DNA of 6,402 nt from CAVQCX01 sp050050175 (GCA_050050175.1 JASFUT010000200.1:1-6402); one strand, 5' to 3'. Shown: positions 1 through 6,402, counted from the stretch's first letter. Notes: a model not told the origin generated them from the letters alone. Translations and numbers: made by a program.

Positions 1-260
1 GTCTCGCCCAGCGCCCGCAGGGGCAGCGACTCGGGCAGCACCCCCCAGGCGGCCTCCCGGCGGCCGATCCGCTCCAGCACGTCGGCCCTGGCCCGCTCGA
101 TCCACGCGCGCTTGCGCTGGGCGAACGCCATGGCGCCAACCCGGTCTCCGCCCTGGGGGATGACCAGCTCCACGGTGGCATCCGGCAGCACGCGCAGTCG
201 TATGCGCTTCGCGCGCGGACTCTCGCGGACCTTGAGCGATGTATCGTGCTGACCGGACAT
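1..260 (-). CDS. YgjP-like (DUF45) metallopeptidase-fold protein, N-terminal part only
   Basis: The first 86 codons of a gene that runs off the left edge. The visible protein begins MSGQHDTSLKVRESPRAKRI and continues with a beta-rich stretch (RLRVLPDATVELVIPQG) and then a helix rich in Arg, Lys and Trp (AFAQRKRAWIERA). This order, with an SPRAKR-type basic motif followed by a Val/Leu strand ending in P-x-G and then a W-I-x-R helix, is typical of the N-terminus of the YgjP/DUF45 family, which is related to SprT and M48 zinc peptidases. The family's HExxH zinc motif lies in the C-terminal half, outside the window, so catalytic competence cannot be judged. The ATG at 260 is preferred; an in-frame GTG at 284 is possible. 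No well-spaced Shine-Dalgarno precedes the ATG: a GAGG sits only one base upstream. The gene is divergent from the lytic transglycosylase. The family call rests on pattern recognition of a fragment. Confidence 0.75.
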   Translation of the reverse strand, partial: MSGQHDTSLKVRESPRAKRIRLRVLPDATVELVIPQGGDRVGAMAFAQRKRAWIERARADVLERIGRREAAWGVLPESLPLRALGE

Positions 261-270
261 GCCTCGGCAT

Positions 271-298
271 AATGTACCAGGCACCGGGCCGGCCGCAA
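271..298 (-). promoter_or_regulatory. candidate sigma70-like promoter for the ygjP-like gene
   Basis: Read on the minus strand there is a TTGCGG hexamer (298-293), a 16-base spacer and TACATT (276-271). An overlapping alternative -10, CATTAT (274-269), has an 18-base spacer. Each hexamer matches only part of the consensus. The -10 ends only 8-10 bases before the ATG at 260, so transcription from it would give a leader of only a few bases or none. The call is based on sequence resemblance alone. Confidence 0.33.
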
Positions 299-325
299 CG
301 CGGGAGAAACCTGGCGAATTCCGGA

Positions 326-354
326 TTGCGCTATGCGGGTCACGGTCTTACTCT
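326..354 (+). promoter_or_regulatory. candidate sigma70-like promoter for slt
   Basis: TTGCGC (326-331) and TACTCT (349-354) are separated by 17 bases and lie about 50 bases before the slt ATG at 406, giving a predicted leader of about 45 bases. The -35 matches the consensus at three of six positions and the -10 at four of six, so this is only a candidate. Its position supports the start at 406 over the upstream in-frame ATG at 259. Confidence 0.25.
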
Positions 355-405
355 GGGGCAGGTCTGAGAATCGGCTCAGGGCTCGCCCCTTCGAGTGCAG
401 CAGAG

Positions 406-2391
406 ATGACCCGGAAGCGCACCACAGCGGTCGGCCTGCTCGCCGCCCTGCTCGGCCTGACGGCGCTCGCGGGGGGCGTCGCGACCGCTTCGGACCCGCT
501 GGCCAGCCAGCGGGCGCGATTCGTCGAGGCGGAGCGCGCGCTCGCCGCGGGACGTGATGCCGACCTCGCGACGCTGCGGGCCTCGTTGAAGGACTACCCC
601 CTCTACCCCTACCTCGAGTACGAGGCGCTGAAGCGATCCCTGCGCAGCGCAGCACCGGCCGAGGTTCGCCGCTTCCTCGAGACCTACGCCGATACGCCCC
701 TGGCCGGGCGGCTGCGCAGCGCCTGGCTGTCCCGGCTCGCCCGCGACGGGCGGTGGAAGAGCTACGTCGCCTTCTACGAGCCCACGGACAGCGTCGTGCC
801 GCGGTGCCGGTGGCTGCAGGCGTTGATCGAGACGGGCCGCTCCGGAGAGGCCTTCGCCGCGGTGCCGGAAATATGGCTGCACGGGCGCTCCCGACCCAAG
901 GAATGCGACCCGGCTCTCGACGCCTGGCGAGCCGCGGGGCGCCTCACGCCAGAGCTTACCTGGCAGCGCATCGAGCTGGCGTTCCAGGCCGGTGAGTGGC
1001 GTCTGGCCCGCTACCTGAAGCGCTTTCTCGGACCGGAGGACCGCCGCTGGGCGGAGCTCTGGCTGGACGCCCATCGGGACCCGGACCTGCTGACGCGCCG
1101 TCCGCAGGCCTTCTCGGGCGACCACCCCATGCGCAATGCCATCCTGGAGCACGGCCTCGAGCGGCTGGCCGACCGGGACCCGGAAGCCGCCCTGCACGCC
1201 TGGGAGTCCATCGACGCGCGCTTCGACTTCGACTCCCTCGAGAGCACCCGTATCACCCGGTACCTGACGCTCGCCCTGGCCCGGGAGCACCACCCCAGGG
1301 CCTTGGACTACCTGGAGCGGATCGAGCCCTGCTCGGACGACCTGCGGCTGCATGAGACCCGCATCCGCACCGCCCTGGGCGCGGGCGACTGGGGCGCGAC
1401 GCTGAGCTGGATCGAGGCCCTGCCCCCGGAGGCCCGCGACGAAGAGCGGTGGCGCTACTGGCGGGCGCGGGCGCTGGAGATGCTCGGACACAGGAGCGAG
1501 GCCGCCGACCTGTATCGCTCGCTGGCCCGCGAGCGCAGTTACTACGGGTTCCTGGCCGCCGACCGGGCCGGCCTGGAATACCGCCTCGACGACATACCCG
1601 TGCCGGTCGAGCCCGCGACGCTGCAGACCATCGCAGGGAGGCCGGGCCTGCGCCGCGCCCGTGAGCTGCGGCTCCTAGATCGGCTCGGCGACGCGCGGAC
1701 CGAGTGGCAGTGGGCGATAAGGGACATGGCCGCCCCCGAGCTGAAGGCAGCCGCCAAGCTCGCACAGTCCTGGGGATGGCACGATCGGGCCATCTTCACT
1801 CTCGCGAGGACCGGCTACTGGGACGACCTGGAGCTGCGCTTCCCGCTCGAGCATCGCGCAGACATCGAGAGCCTGGCCCGAACGGCGAGCCTGGACCCGG
1901 CCTGGGTCTACGCGGTGGTCCGCCAGGAGAGCGCCTTCATCCGCGACGCGCGCTCCGGGGCCGGCGCCCTGGGGCTGATGCAGCTCATGCCGTCCACTGC
2001 GGGCTATGTGGCGCGCAAGCTGGGGGAACGCCCGCCCGGGCGCTTCGACCTGCTCGATCCGCAGATCAACATCCGCCTGGGCAGCACCTACCTCAAGCGC
2101 GTCTACGACCGTCTCGGCGGCCATCCCGTGCTCGCCACTGCCGCCTACAACGCCGGTCCGAGGCGGGTGGAGAGCTGGCTACCCGCCGGGCGCCTGGACG
2201 CCGACGTCTGGATCGAGCTCATTCCGTTCCGCGAGACCCGGCGCTACGTGCAGCGCGTACTGACCTATACCGCCATCTACGAGCACCGCCTGGGCCGGGC
2301 GCCGGAGCGCCTGAGCGAGCGCATGCGCCCGGTGGGCAGCGCTGCGGGGTGGGCCGACCGAGCGGCGTCGGAGAAGGGAGACGCCGCCTGA
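406..2391 (+). CDS. slt: soluble lytic murein transglycosylase, family 1A (Slt70 type)
   Basis: A 661-residue periplasmic enzyme that cleaves the MurNAc-GlcNAc bond of peptidoglycan without hydrolysis, leaving 1,6-anhydro-MurNAc ends. The start at 406 gives a clear signal peptide: MTRKR, a hydrophobic core at residues 8-25, and a likely cleavage after ATA at residue 28. The frame stays open up to an ATG at 259, but that would bury the signal under 49 unlikely residues. Residues about 30-400 form the helical superhelix, about 406-470 match the SLT linker domain (GRPGLRRARELRLL), and about 485-610 are the lysozyme-like catalytic domain. Visible motifs are RQESAF with the presumed catalytic Glu508, GLMQLMP (523-529) and AAYNAG (579-584). 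The length is close to that of E. coli Slt70 (645 residues), with a short extra charged tail. The Shine-Dalgarno is weak (CAGAG). The gene converges on the cyclase-like gene with an 18-base gap. Confidence 0.96.
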   Translation: MTRKRTTAVGLLAALLGLTALAGGVATASDPLASQRARFVEAERALAAGRDADLATLRASLKDYPLYPYLEYEALKRSLRSAAPAEVRRFLETYADTPLAGRLRSAWLSRLARDGRWKSYVAFYEPTDSVVPRCRWLQALIETGRSGEAFAAVPEIWLHGRSRPKECDPALDAWRAAGRLTPELTWQRIELAFQAGEWRLARYLKRFLGPEDRRWAELWLDAHRDPDLLTRRPQAFSGDHPMRNAILEHGLERLADRDPEAALHAWESIDARFDFDSLESTRITRYLTLALAREHHPRALDYLERIEPCSDDLRLHETRIRTALGAGDWGATLSWIEALPPEARDEERWRYWRARALEMLGHRSEAADLYRSLARERSYYGFLAADRAGLEYRLDDIPVPVEPATLQTIAGRPGLRRARELRLLDRLGDARTEWQWAIRDMAAPELKAAAKLAQSWGWHDRAIFTLARTGYWDDLELRFPLEHRADIESLARTASLDPAWVYAVVRQESAFIRDARSGAGALGLMQLMPSTAGYVARKLGERPPGRFDLLDPQINIRLGSTYLKRVYDRLGGHPVLATAAYNAGPRRVESWLPAGRLDADVWIELIPFRETRRYVQRVLTYTAIYEHRLGRAPERLSERMRPVGSAAGWADRAASEKGDAA

Positions 2392-2409
2392 AGCACCCGG
2401 GGCCGCGCC

Positions 2410-4845
2410 CTAATGAAGAACGCCCGGGCGGGTCCGCGGCCGCGCCGCCCCCTGCGCCGGGGATCCGGCGGAGGCCGGCGCGCGACGCGCGCCGGCGCGC
2501 TCCCTGACCGCGGCGACCACAGCGGCATCGGTGATGACCTCGTAGAATCGCATTGCGGCCCCATTTGCGCCCGCGAGCCGGCCATCGCTCCAGACCCGCA
2601 CCGGGGCGTCCCGGATCACCAGCCAATGCATGGCGCCTTTCAGATCCGGATACCGGGCCACGTGAAAGAGCGTGGGCTCGGTCTCCCCGGGGGGCACCAG
2701 CTCTATCTTGCGCAAGGCCAGCTCGCTCTTGAGCTTGCGGAAGGCCGCGTGCTCGAGCTCGACACCGTTGACGTTGTAGCGCAGCGTCTTTTCGGGGCCC
2801 AGCTTCTCCACCACTTCCCCCCCGGGCAGCACGACCTCCACACCTCGCCCGCCCCGCGCCGTGCAGAAAGGGTGCGCGCGCAGCGAGCCCGCGCACGAGG
2901 AGAGCTGGTCGGCGCGATTGATGGCCGAGGAGATCATGATCTGGCGCTCCTCGTCATAGAGAAAGGTCGGCGCCCCCTCGGCGAAGGCGATGCCGAGACC
3001 CAGCTCGAGTTCGGGCAGACTGTGCTTGCGGTTCTTGGCGTTCTGGGCGTCGACCACCGCCAGAATCTTCCGGGCAAGGCCGCAGGCGTGGGACACGCTG
3101 AGCCACTGGAAGGGCACGTCCTCATACTCGAACAGACTCAGGATCACGGCGTCGCCTTCGACGAAGACCTTGGCCGCGCCGAAGTCCTCGAGCAGCTTGG
3201 TGATGGGGCCGAAGAAGTTCAGACTGAAGTGGGTGGCGGGATTGAGCTTGCGCCGCAGGAGCTGCTCGGTGATCTGCGTCGAGCCGCGCACGTCGGCCTT
3301 CACGATCACGTGATTGCGGATCCGCTCGCGGTGCGGCTCGAGCTCGTCGCGCTCGACGAACTGCTGGAGGCTGCCGTTCGCCCGGGACAGCTCCACGTGC
3401 TCCGGCCGGTACAGCAGACGTATCCGGTCCATCGCCCGATACGCCGCATAGGCGCACTTGAGGTCCCGCCGGAACGCCGCGAAGTCCTTTACGAATCGCA
3501 TCAGGCGATCGTGGCGCTCACTGCGGGTCAGACGACGCACCCGCGATCGGGTGCGGTCCAGCAGGGGCAGCACATCGTGGGGACGCAGGGGGATCTGGGA
3601 TCCGGAGAGCCGGCGCCTGAGCCTGCGCCTGGACATCGTCCCGGCCAGGTATTGATAGATCATGCGCGCCGGGAGCTTTCCCTGGAGCTCGCCGTGCACC
3701 CGCTTGACTTCGTAGGAGGCCATGAGACGCCGCAGCAGGCCCGCGCGCCAGAATCGCCAGTACAGCGCCTTGCCCAGCCTGCGTCCCTGTGCCTCCCAGC
3801 CCTCCTTCGGCAGCGGCGGCTGTGCACCCTGCCGGCCCGGTGTCTGCGGCCGCGCGAATACCCGGTCCAGGTTCTCGGGCACGTCGAGCCAGCTGGTCAT
3901 GTCGTGAGCGTACTCGTCTTCGCTGAGCGAGCGCGTCAACAGCAGCTCGGCCTCCAGGAACCCGCTCAGTCCCCCCTGGTCGAGACGCTGCCGGAAGGTG
4001 ACCTGGGTGGTCGAAGGGCCCAGCAGACTGGGTGAGGAGCCTGCGGCGTCGGGCTGAGGGGCCAGCGCCCAGTCCGGCAGCCATCCCCTGAGGAGGCCGG
4101 TGACCAGTCGGTTGACCTGCGAAAAACCGCTGCGCGCATCCCGATCGGTGAGCATCAGATTGTAGTGCGCAATCAGCTGCTCGTCGGCCGTGATGGCAGG
4201 AAGCAGCAGGAGGGGATTGATCAGCAGGTGGCGGGACAGGGGCCAGGACTGGCCCAGCACGGACTTGCGCAGCTTGCGCAGGCGGGTGCTCTCCAGCTTG
4301 TGGACGTGTCTGAACAGCTCGCGGTTGAGCCTGTAGCGGATAGCCTGCTGGTCCCGCGCGAGGGCCACCAGCCGGTCGTGGATCTCCAGGCCCGAGACCC
4401 TGGTATCGCCGGACTCGTGATCCCGGGCCCGCTGCAACCGGCTGCGCAGCCGATCCATTTCGATACCGACGAGCTGCAGGAGGAATTTCGTCGCCGCCAG
4501 CTGGAAGAGCTGGATAGTCTCCGGGCTGCCCCGGCTCCTGGCGTGCTCCACCGCCACTTCCGTGAGGCTCACGTAGGTGGCGACGAAGCCCTCGATGTCC
4601 TCCGTCGCGGGCTCTGGCGGCGATTCGCCCCAGACGTTTACCGAGACCTCGTGCTCGAGAAGCCGGCGGACCAGCTGGGTCGCCTTGTGCACGAACCGCT
4701 CGCTGAGCAGAACGTCGATGTGGGCGTTGTCGATGCCCTTGGGGAACCGATCGAGATGCACGGAGCGGTCGCCGGGCGAGCGCATCCGGCCGATCACCGC
4801 CTCCGGCCCGGGCGCATGACCCGGACTGCCAGCAACAGAAGTCAT
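2410..4845 (-). CDS. large protein with a divergent class III adenylate/guanylate cyclase domain
   Basis: An 811-residue protein, probably cytosolic, since no signal peptide or membrane segment is visible. Residues 1 to about 505 are Arg/Leu-rich, predicted mostly helical, and not recognised; they include a very basic RRRLRRR at 406-412. Residues about 512-665 resemble a class III cyclase homology domain: VKADVRGST with metal-ligand Asp518, then FVEGDAVILSLF with the second metal Asp565, then SAINRADQL with Asn643. By eye, the canonical base-selecting Lys is Phe561, the Asp/Thr position is Ile636, and the transition-state Arg is Gln647, so normal cAMP synthesis is doubtful. Residues about 680-775 form a beta-rich C-terminal region, followed by an Ala/Arg/Pro tail. 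Start choice: the ATG at 4845 has GGGG six bases upstream; an in-frame TTG at 4869 with GGAG eight bases upstream would add eight residues and cannot be excluded. The gene is divergent from the secreted-protein gene. Domain membership is fairly sure; function is unknown. Confidence 0.85.
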   Translation of the reverse strand: MTSVAGSPGHAPGPEAVIGRMRSPGDRSVHLDRFPKGIDNAHIDVLLSERFVHKATQLVRRLLEHEVSVNVWGESPPEPATEDIEGFVATYVSLTEVAVEHARSRGSPETIQLFQLAATKFLLQLVGIEMDRLRSRLQRARDHESGDTRVSGLEIHDRLVALARDQQAIRYRLNRELFRHVHKLESTRLRKLRKSVLGQSWPLSRHLLINPLLLLPAITADEQLIAHYNLMLTDRDARSGFSQVNRLVTGLLRGWLPDWALAPQPDAAGSSPSLLGPSTTQVTFRQRLDQGGLSGFLEAELLLTRSLSEDEYAHDMTSWLDVPENLDRVFARPQTPGRQGAQPPLPKEGWEAQGRRLGKALYWRFWRAGLLRRLMASYEVKRVHGELQGKLPARMIYQYLAGTMSRRRLRRRLSGSQIPLRPHDVLPLLDRTRSRVRRLTRSERHDRLMRFVKDFAAFRRDLKCAYAAYRAMDRIRLLYRPEHVELSRANGSLQQFVERDELEPHRERIRNHVIVKADVRGSTQITEQLLRRKLNPATHFSLNFFGPITKLLEDFGAAKVFVEGDAVILSLFEYEDVPFQWLSVSHACGLARKILAVVDAQNAKNRKHSLPELELGLGIAFAEGAPTFLYDEERQIMISSAINRADQLSSCAGSLRAHPFCTARGGRGVEVVLPGGEVVEKLGPEKTLRYNVNGVELEHAAFRKLKSELALRKIELVPPGETEPTLFHVARYPDLKGAMHWLVIRDAPVRVWSDGRLAGANGAAMRFYEVITDAAVVAAVRERAGARRAPASAGSPAQGAARPRTRPGVLH
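2474..2496. repeat. 23-base perfect inverted repeat, GC only in the arms
   Basis: Arms of 11 bases, GCCGGCGCGCG (2474-2484) and CGCGCGCCGGC (2486-2496), flank a single A at 2485. As RNA this would fold with about 10 pairs and a three-base loop. It lies within codons 784-791 of the cyclase-like gene, encoding part of its low-complexity tail, and 82 bases past the slt stop on the other strand. No T-run follows on either strand, so it does not fit a standard intrinsic terminator. It may simply reflect Ala/Arg/Gly codons at high GC, or it may pause RNA polymerase at the convergent junction. Confidence 0.85.
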
Positions 4846-4900
4846 CCTGATCCCCGCCCCCCGGCTCAACGAGGGGTCTCCGTTTCCCCAACAGCAGATA

Positions 4901-4908
4901 GTCTAGAC
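4901..4908. other. short perfect palindrome GTCTAGAC in a divergent intergenic region
   Basis: An 8-base perfect palindrome containing CTAG, a tetranucleotide that is under-represented in many bacterial genomes. It sits in the more AT-rich part of the region between the cyclase-like gene and the secreted-protein gene, 56 bases upstream of the cyclase ATG. It could be half of an operator, but it is too short to separate from chance. No convincing promoter for the cyclase-like gene was found around it. Confidence 0.3.
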
Positions 4909-4962
4909 CAAGGGGGGCTCCGGCGACCGCGATGCACGCGCCCCGCCGCATGCGCGCCCCGC

Positions 4963-4992
4963 TTCGAAAAGAGGTGGCGCATGGCGTATCAT
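4963..4992 (+). promoter_or_regulatory. candidate sigma70-like promoter for the secreted-protein gene
   Basis: TATCAT (4987-4992) matches the -10 consensus at five of six positions. TTCGAA (4963-4968), 18 bases upstream, is a weak -35. Initiation near 4999 would give a leader of about 25 bases before the TTG at 5025, and it would rule out the upstream in-frame ATG at 4932 and GTG at 4974. This agrees with the signal-peptide argument for the start. Confidence 0.38.
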
Positions 4993-5024
4993 CGTCGGTA
5001 ACCGCAACATCCGACGAGAGACAG

Positions 5025-5726
5025 TTGACCCTACGAGCCGCCGCTTTTCTCCTGCTCATGCTCGCCCTGCCCGGCGCGCACGCGAGCGAGTACCGGAAGG
5101 TGTCCAGCGGGAGCTACAATCCGTTCGCCCAGGCGATGGACATGATGGTGGACGCGATGGAGTCCTACGGGCGCAACCGTGCCTGGGAGGACGCGTTGTC
5201 GAGCTACGGGACTCAGAGCCAGCCCTTGAGCTGGGCCGGCGTGACCGGCATGAGCCCGTGGAGCACCATGCCGGGAATCGGCAATCAGATACCCGGACAG
5301 AGCCAGATGCAGCAGCTGTTCCAGAGCTATCCCCAGGCCGGTCAGTTCTGGCAGCCCGGGGGCCGTATCGGATCCCCCGCCACCGGCTACCGGGGAATCA
5401 TGCCGAGGCCCGGGGCCGCCACCCGAGGGCTAGCATCTCTGTACGGCGCCGGCTCCGCGATCGACGGCGTCTGGCAGGGCAACTCCGGAGAGATCTTCCT
5501 GGTCCACAACGGGCAATTCCGGCTCTACGCGGGGCGGGACAATTACAACGACGGGCGTCTCGCCGTGCGGGGCAACCGCCTGATCCTGGCGAACCCGAGC
5601 ACTGGGATCAGCCGCGCGTACGAGTACGCAACCGAGGACGGCCGGCTCGTGCTGCGCGACGACAACGGCAACCTGCTGCTGTACCGGCGGGTTCCGCGGG
5701 AGACCGTGCGCACCCTGCTGCGCTGA
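5025..5726 (+). CDS. secreted protein of unknown function with a beta-rich C-terminal domain
   Basis: I do not recognise this 233-residue protein. Taking the TTG at 5025 as start gives a textbook Sec signal peptide: one Arg at residue 4, hydrophobic core AAAFLLLMLAL, and cleavage after AHA at residue 20. There is no lipobox Cys, so it is probably a soluble periplasmic or exported protein. Residues about 30-55 may be an amphipathic helix (FAQAMDMMVDAMESYGRNRAW). About 60-140 are low complexity, rich in Gly, Gln, Pro, Ser and Met, and likely a flexible linker. From residue 146 (IDGVWQGNSGEIFLV) to the end, short strands alternate with Asn/Asp/Gly turns (GRLAVRGNRLIL, then GRLVLRDDNGNLLLYRR), suggesting a small beta-sheet domain of lipocalin-like style; this is inference from pattern only. 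Upstream in-frame starts exist at 4932 (ATG) and 4974 (GTG) but would precede the signal with unlikely residues. The Shine-Dalgarno is weak (GAGAG). The gene is divergent from the cyclase-like gene and convergent with the permease gene. Confidence 0.82.
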   Translation: MTLRAAAFLLLMLALPGAHASEYRKVSSGSYNPFAQAMDMMVDAMESYGRNRAWEDALSSYGTQSQPLSWAGVTGMSPWSTMPGIGNQIPGQSQMQQLFQSYPQAGQFWQPGGRIGSPATGYRGIMPRPGAATRGLASLYGAGSAIDGVWQGNSGEIFLVHNGQFRLYAGRDNYNDGRLAVRGNRLILANPSTGISRAYEYATEDGRLVLRDDNGNLLLYRRVPRETVRTLLR

Positions 5727-5753
5727 GCCCTGCGGCGGGTCGGGTCACCCCGC

Positions 5754-6402
5754 TCACAGCAGCATCCGGCCACCGATCACCAGCAGCAGGACGGCGAACA
5801 CCCGCCGCAGGGCGACGGTCCGCAGGCGATGCGCCAGCCACGCCCCGAAGGGAGCGAGAGAGGCACTGGCGGCCGCGACGCCGATAAGCGCGTACCCGTG
5901 AACGTAGCCTGTCGCCTCCGGGGGCAGACGCGCGTCTCCCCAGCCCGCGGCGGCGAACCCGAGGGAGCCCGCCAGCGCGATGGGCAGCCCGCAGGCACTG
6001 GAGGTGGCGACCGCACCGCGCATCCCCACCCCGCACCACGCGAGAAAGGGGACCGTGAGGCTTCCCCCGCCGATTCCGACCAGAGCGGACAGCCCGCCGA
6101 TCCCCGTCCCCGTCGCGGCCAGTCCCCACGCCCCCGGCAGCCCCCGCCCACCCTCGGGCCTCCAACCGACGAGCATCCGGGCGCCCACCCCCAGGGCGAA
6201 CACAGCGAAGGTTCTTTGCAGCCAGAGAGTCGGTAGCATGTCGGCCAGGGCGGCGCCCAGCCAGGCGCCCAGCACGATGCCGGGCGCAAGCCGCGCCACC
6301 AGGTCCCAGAGGACCGCACCGCGGCGGTGGTGGGCGTACACCGCGGACAGGGACGTGGGCACGATGGTCGCGAGGGACGTGCCGACGGCCAGGTGGACTA
6401 CG
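5754..6402 (-). CDS. TauE/SafE-family membrane permease, N-terminus missing
   Basis: The last 215 codons plus stop of an inner-membrane protein of the TauE/SafE (DUF81) family, whose members are proposed to export sulfite, sulfoacetate or related anions. The frame is open to the right edge. The GTG at 6362 is internal, because the codons before it encode HLAVGTSLATIV, a conserved part of the family's first repeat, so about 40-50 residues are probably missing. The visible part holds about seven hydrophobic segments. The second half-repeat is marked by SALVGIGGGSLTVPFL (about 6040-6080) followed by ATSSACGLPIALAGSLGF, the hallmark of the family; the HHRRGAV motif after the first repeat is also typical. 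The protein ends in a short hydrophobic segment (VFAVLLLVIGGRMLL). The substrate cannot be deduced from sequence. The gene converges on the secreted-protein gene with a 27-base gap. Confidence 0.92.
   Translation of the reverse strand, partial: VVHLAVGTSLATIVPTSLSAVYAHHRRGAVLWDLVARLAPGIVLGAWLGAALADMLPTLWLQRTFAVFALGVGARMLVGWRPEGGRGLPGAWGLAATGTGIGGLSALVGIGGGSLTVPFLAWCGVGMRGAVATSSACGLPIALAGSLGFAAAGWGDARLPPEATGYVHGYALIGVAAASASLAPFGAWLAHRLRTVALRRVFAVLLLVIGGRMLL

Noticed and set aside
259..405. 49-codon N-terminal extension of slt from the ATG at 259
   Set aside because: It would overlap the start of the divergent gene and place 49 residues before a well-formed signal peptide that begins at 406.
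376..1491. Minus-strand open frame (371 codons) antisense to slt
   Set aside because: Shadow of the slt coding frame. It has no recognisable domain, and slt is unambiguous by its catalytic motifs.
2413..4035. Long plus-strand open frame (540 codons) antisense to the cyclase-like gene
   Set aside because: It mirrors the codon pattern of the minus-strand gene at high GC. Its product is rich in Gln, His, Pro, Gly and Arg with no domain, and the minus frame contains clear cyclase motifs.
4165..5001. Plus-strand open frame (278 codons) antisense to the N-terminal half of the cyclase-like gene
   Set aside because: No domain, signal or ribosome-binding support. It is a codon-pattern shadow and runs through the divergent intergenic region.
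4932..5024. Upstream ATG start for the secreted protein
   Set aside because: It would put 31 residues before the signal peptide, and the best -10 candidate (4987-4992) lies inside this stretch. The TTG at 5025 fits better.
3518..5059. Long minus-strand open frame (513 codons) in another frame of the cyclase-like gene and its upstream region
   Set aside because: The product is a low-complexity Ala/Gly/Pro/Arg protein and overlaps the supported gene almost entirely. It also crosses the divergent promoter region.
5735..5753. Possible terminator hairpin between the secreted-protein and permease genes (GCGGG / CCCGC arms)
   Set aside because: Only five pairs around a nine-base loop, and no T-run on either strand; this is expected by chance at this GC content.
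6360..6362. GTG as start of the TauE/SafE gene
   Set aside because: The open frame continues to the window edge and the codons before the GTG encode a conserved part of the family, so the real start lies outside the window.

Overview
This is a GC-rich window (about 70% by eye, not counted) from a bacterial chromosome. The family 1A soluble lytic transglycosylase and the overall gene set suggest a gammaproteobacterium, perhaps in the Chromatiales/Ectothiorhodospiraceae range. That placement is inferred from protein style and codon use; there is no rRNA or other marker to confirm it.

Five protein-coding genes are present, and they alternate strand along the whole window (-, +, -, +, -), so no two can share an operon here. 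From left to right they are: the N-terminal part of a YgjP-like metallopeptidase-fold protein (minus, cut by the left edge); a complete Slt70-type soluble lytic murein transglycosylase (plus, 406-2391); a large 811-residue protein with a divergent class III nucleotidyl cyclase domain (minus, 2410-4845); a short secreted protein of unknown function with a Gln/Gly/Pro-rich middle and a beta-rich C-terminal domain (plus, 5025-5726); and most of a TauE/SafE-family membrane permease (minus, cut by the right edge).

Two divergent intergenic regions (261-405 and 4846-5024) should hold the promoters. Candidate sigma70-like elements are listed with low confidence. The two convergent junctions are only 18 and 27 bases long, and neither has a recognisable intrinsic terminator. 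No RNA gene, mobile element, CRISPR array, attachment site or origin was seen.

The genes do not form an obvious pathway. Slt acts on peptidoglycan in the periplasm, the small secreted protein is probably also exported there, the permease moves anions across the inner membrane, and the cyclase-like protein is probably cytosolic. The most unusual item is the cyclase-like protein. It keeps both metal-binding aspartates but appears to lack the usual base-selecting residues and the transition-state arginine, and it carries about 500 residues of N-terminal sequence that I do not recognise. The divergently transcribed secreted protein is the other orphan.
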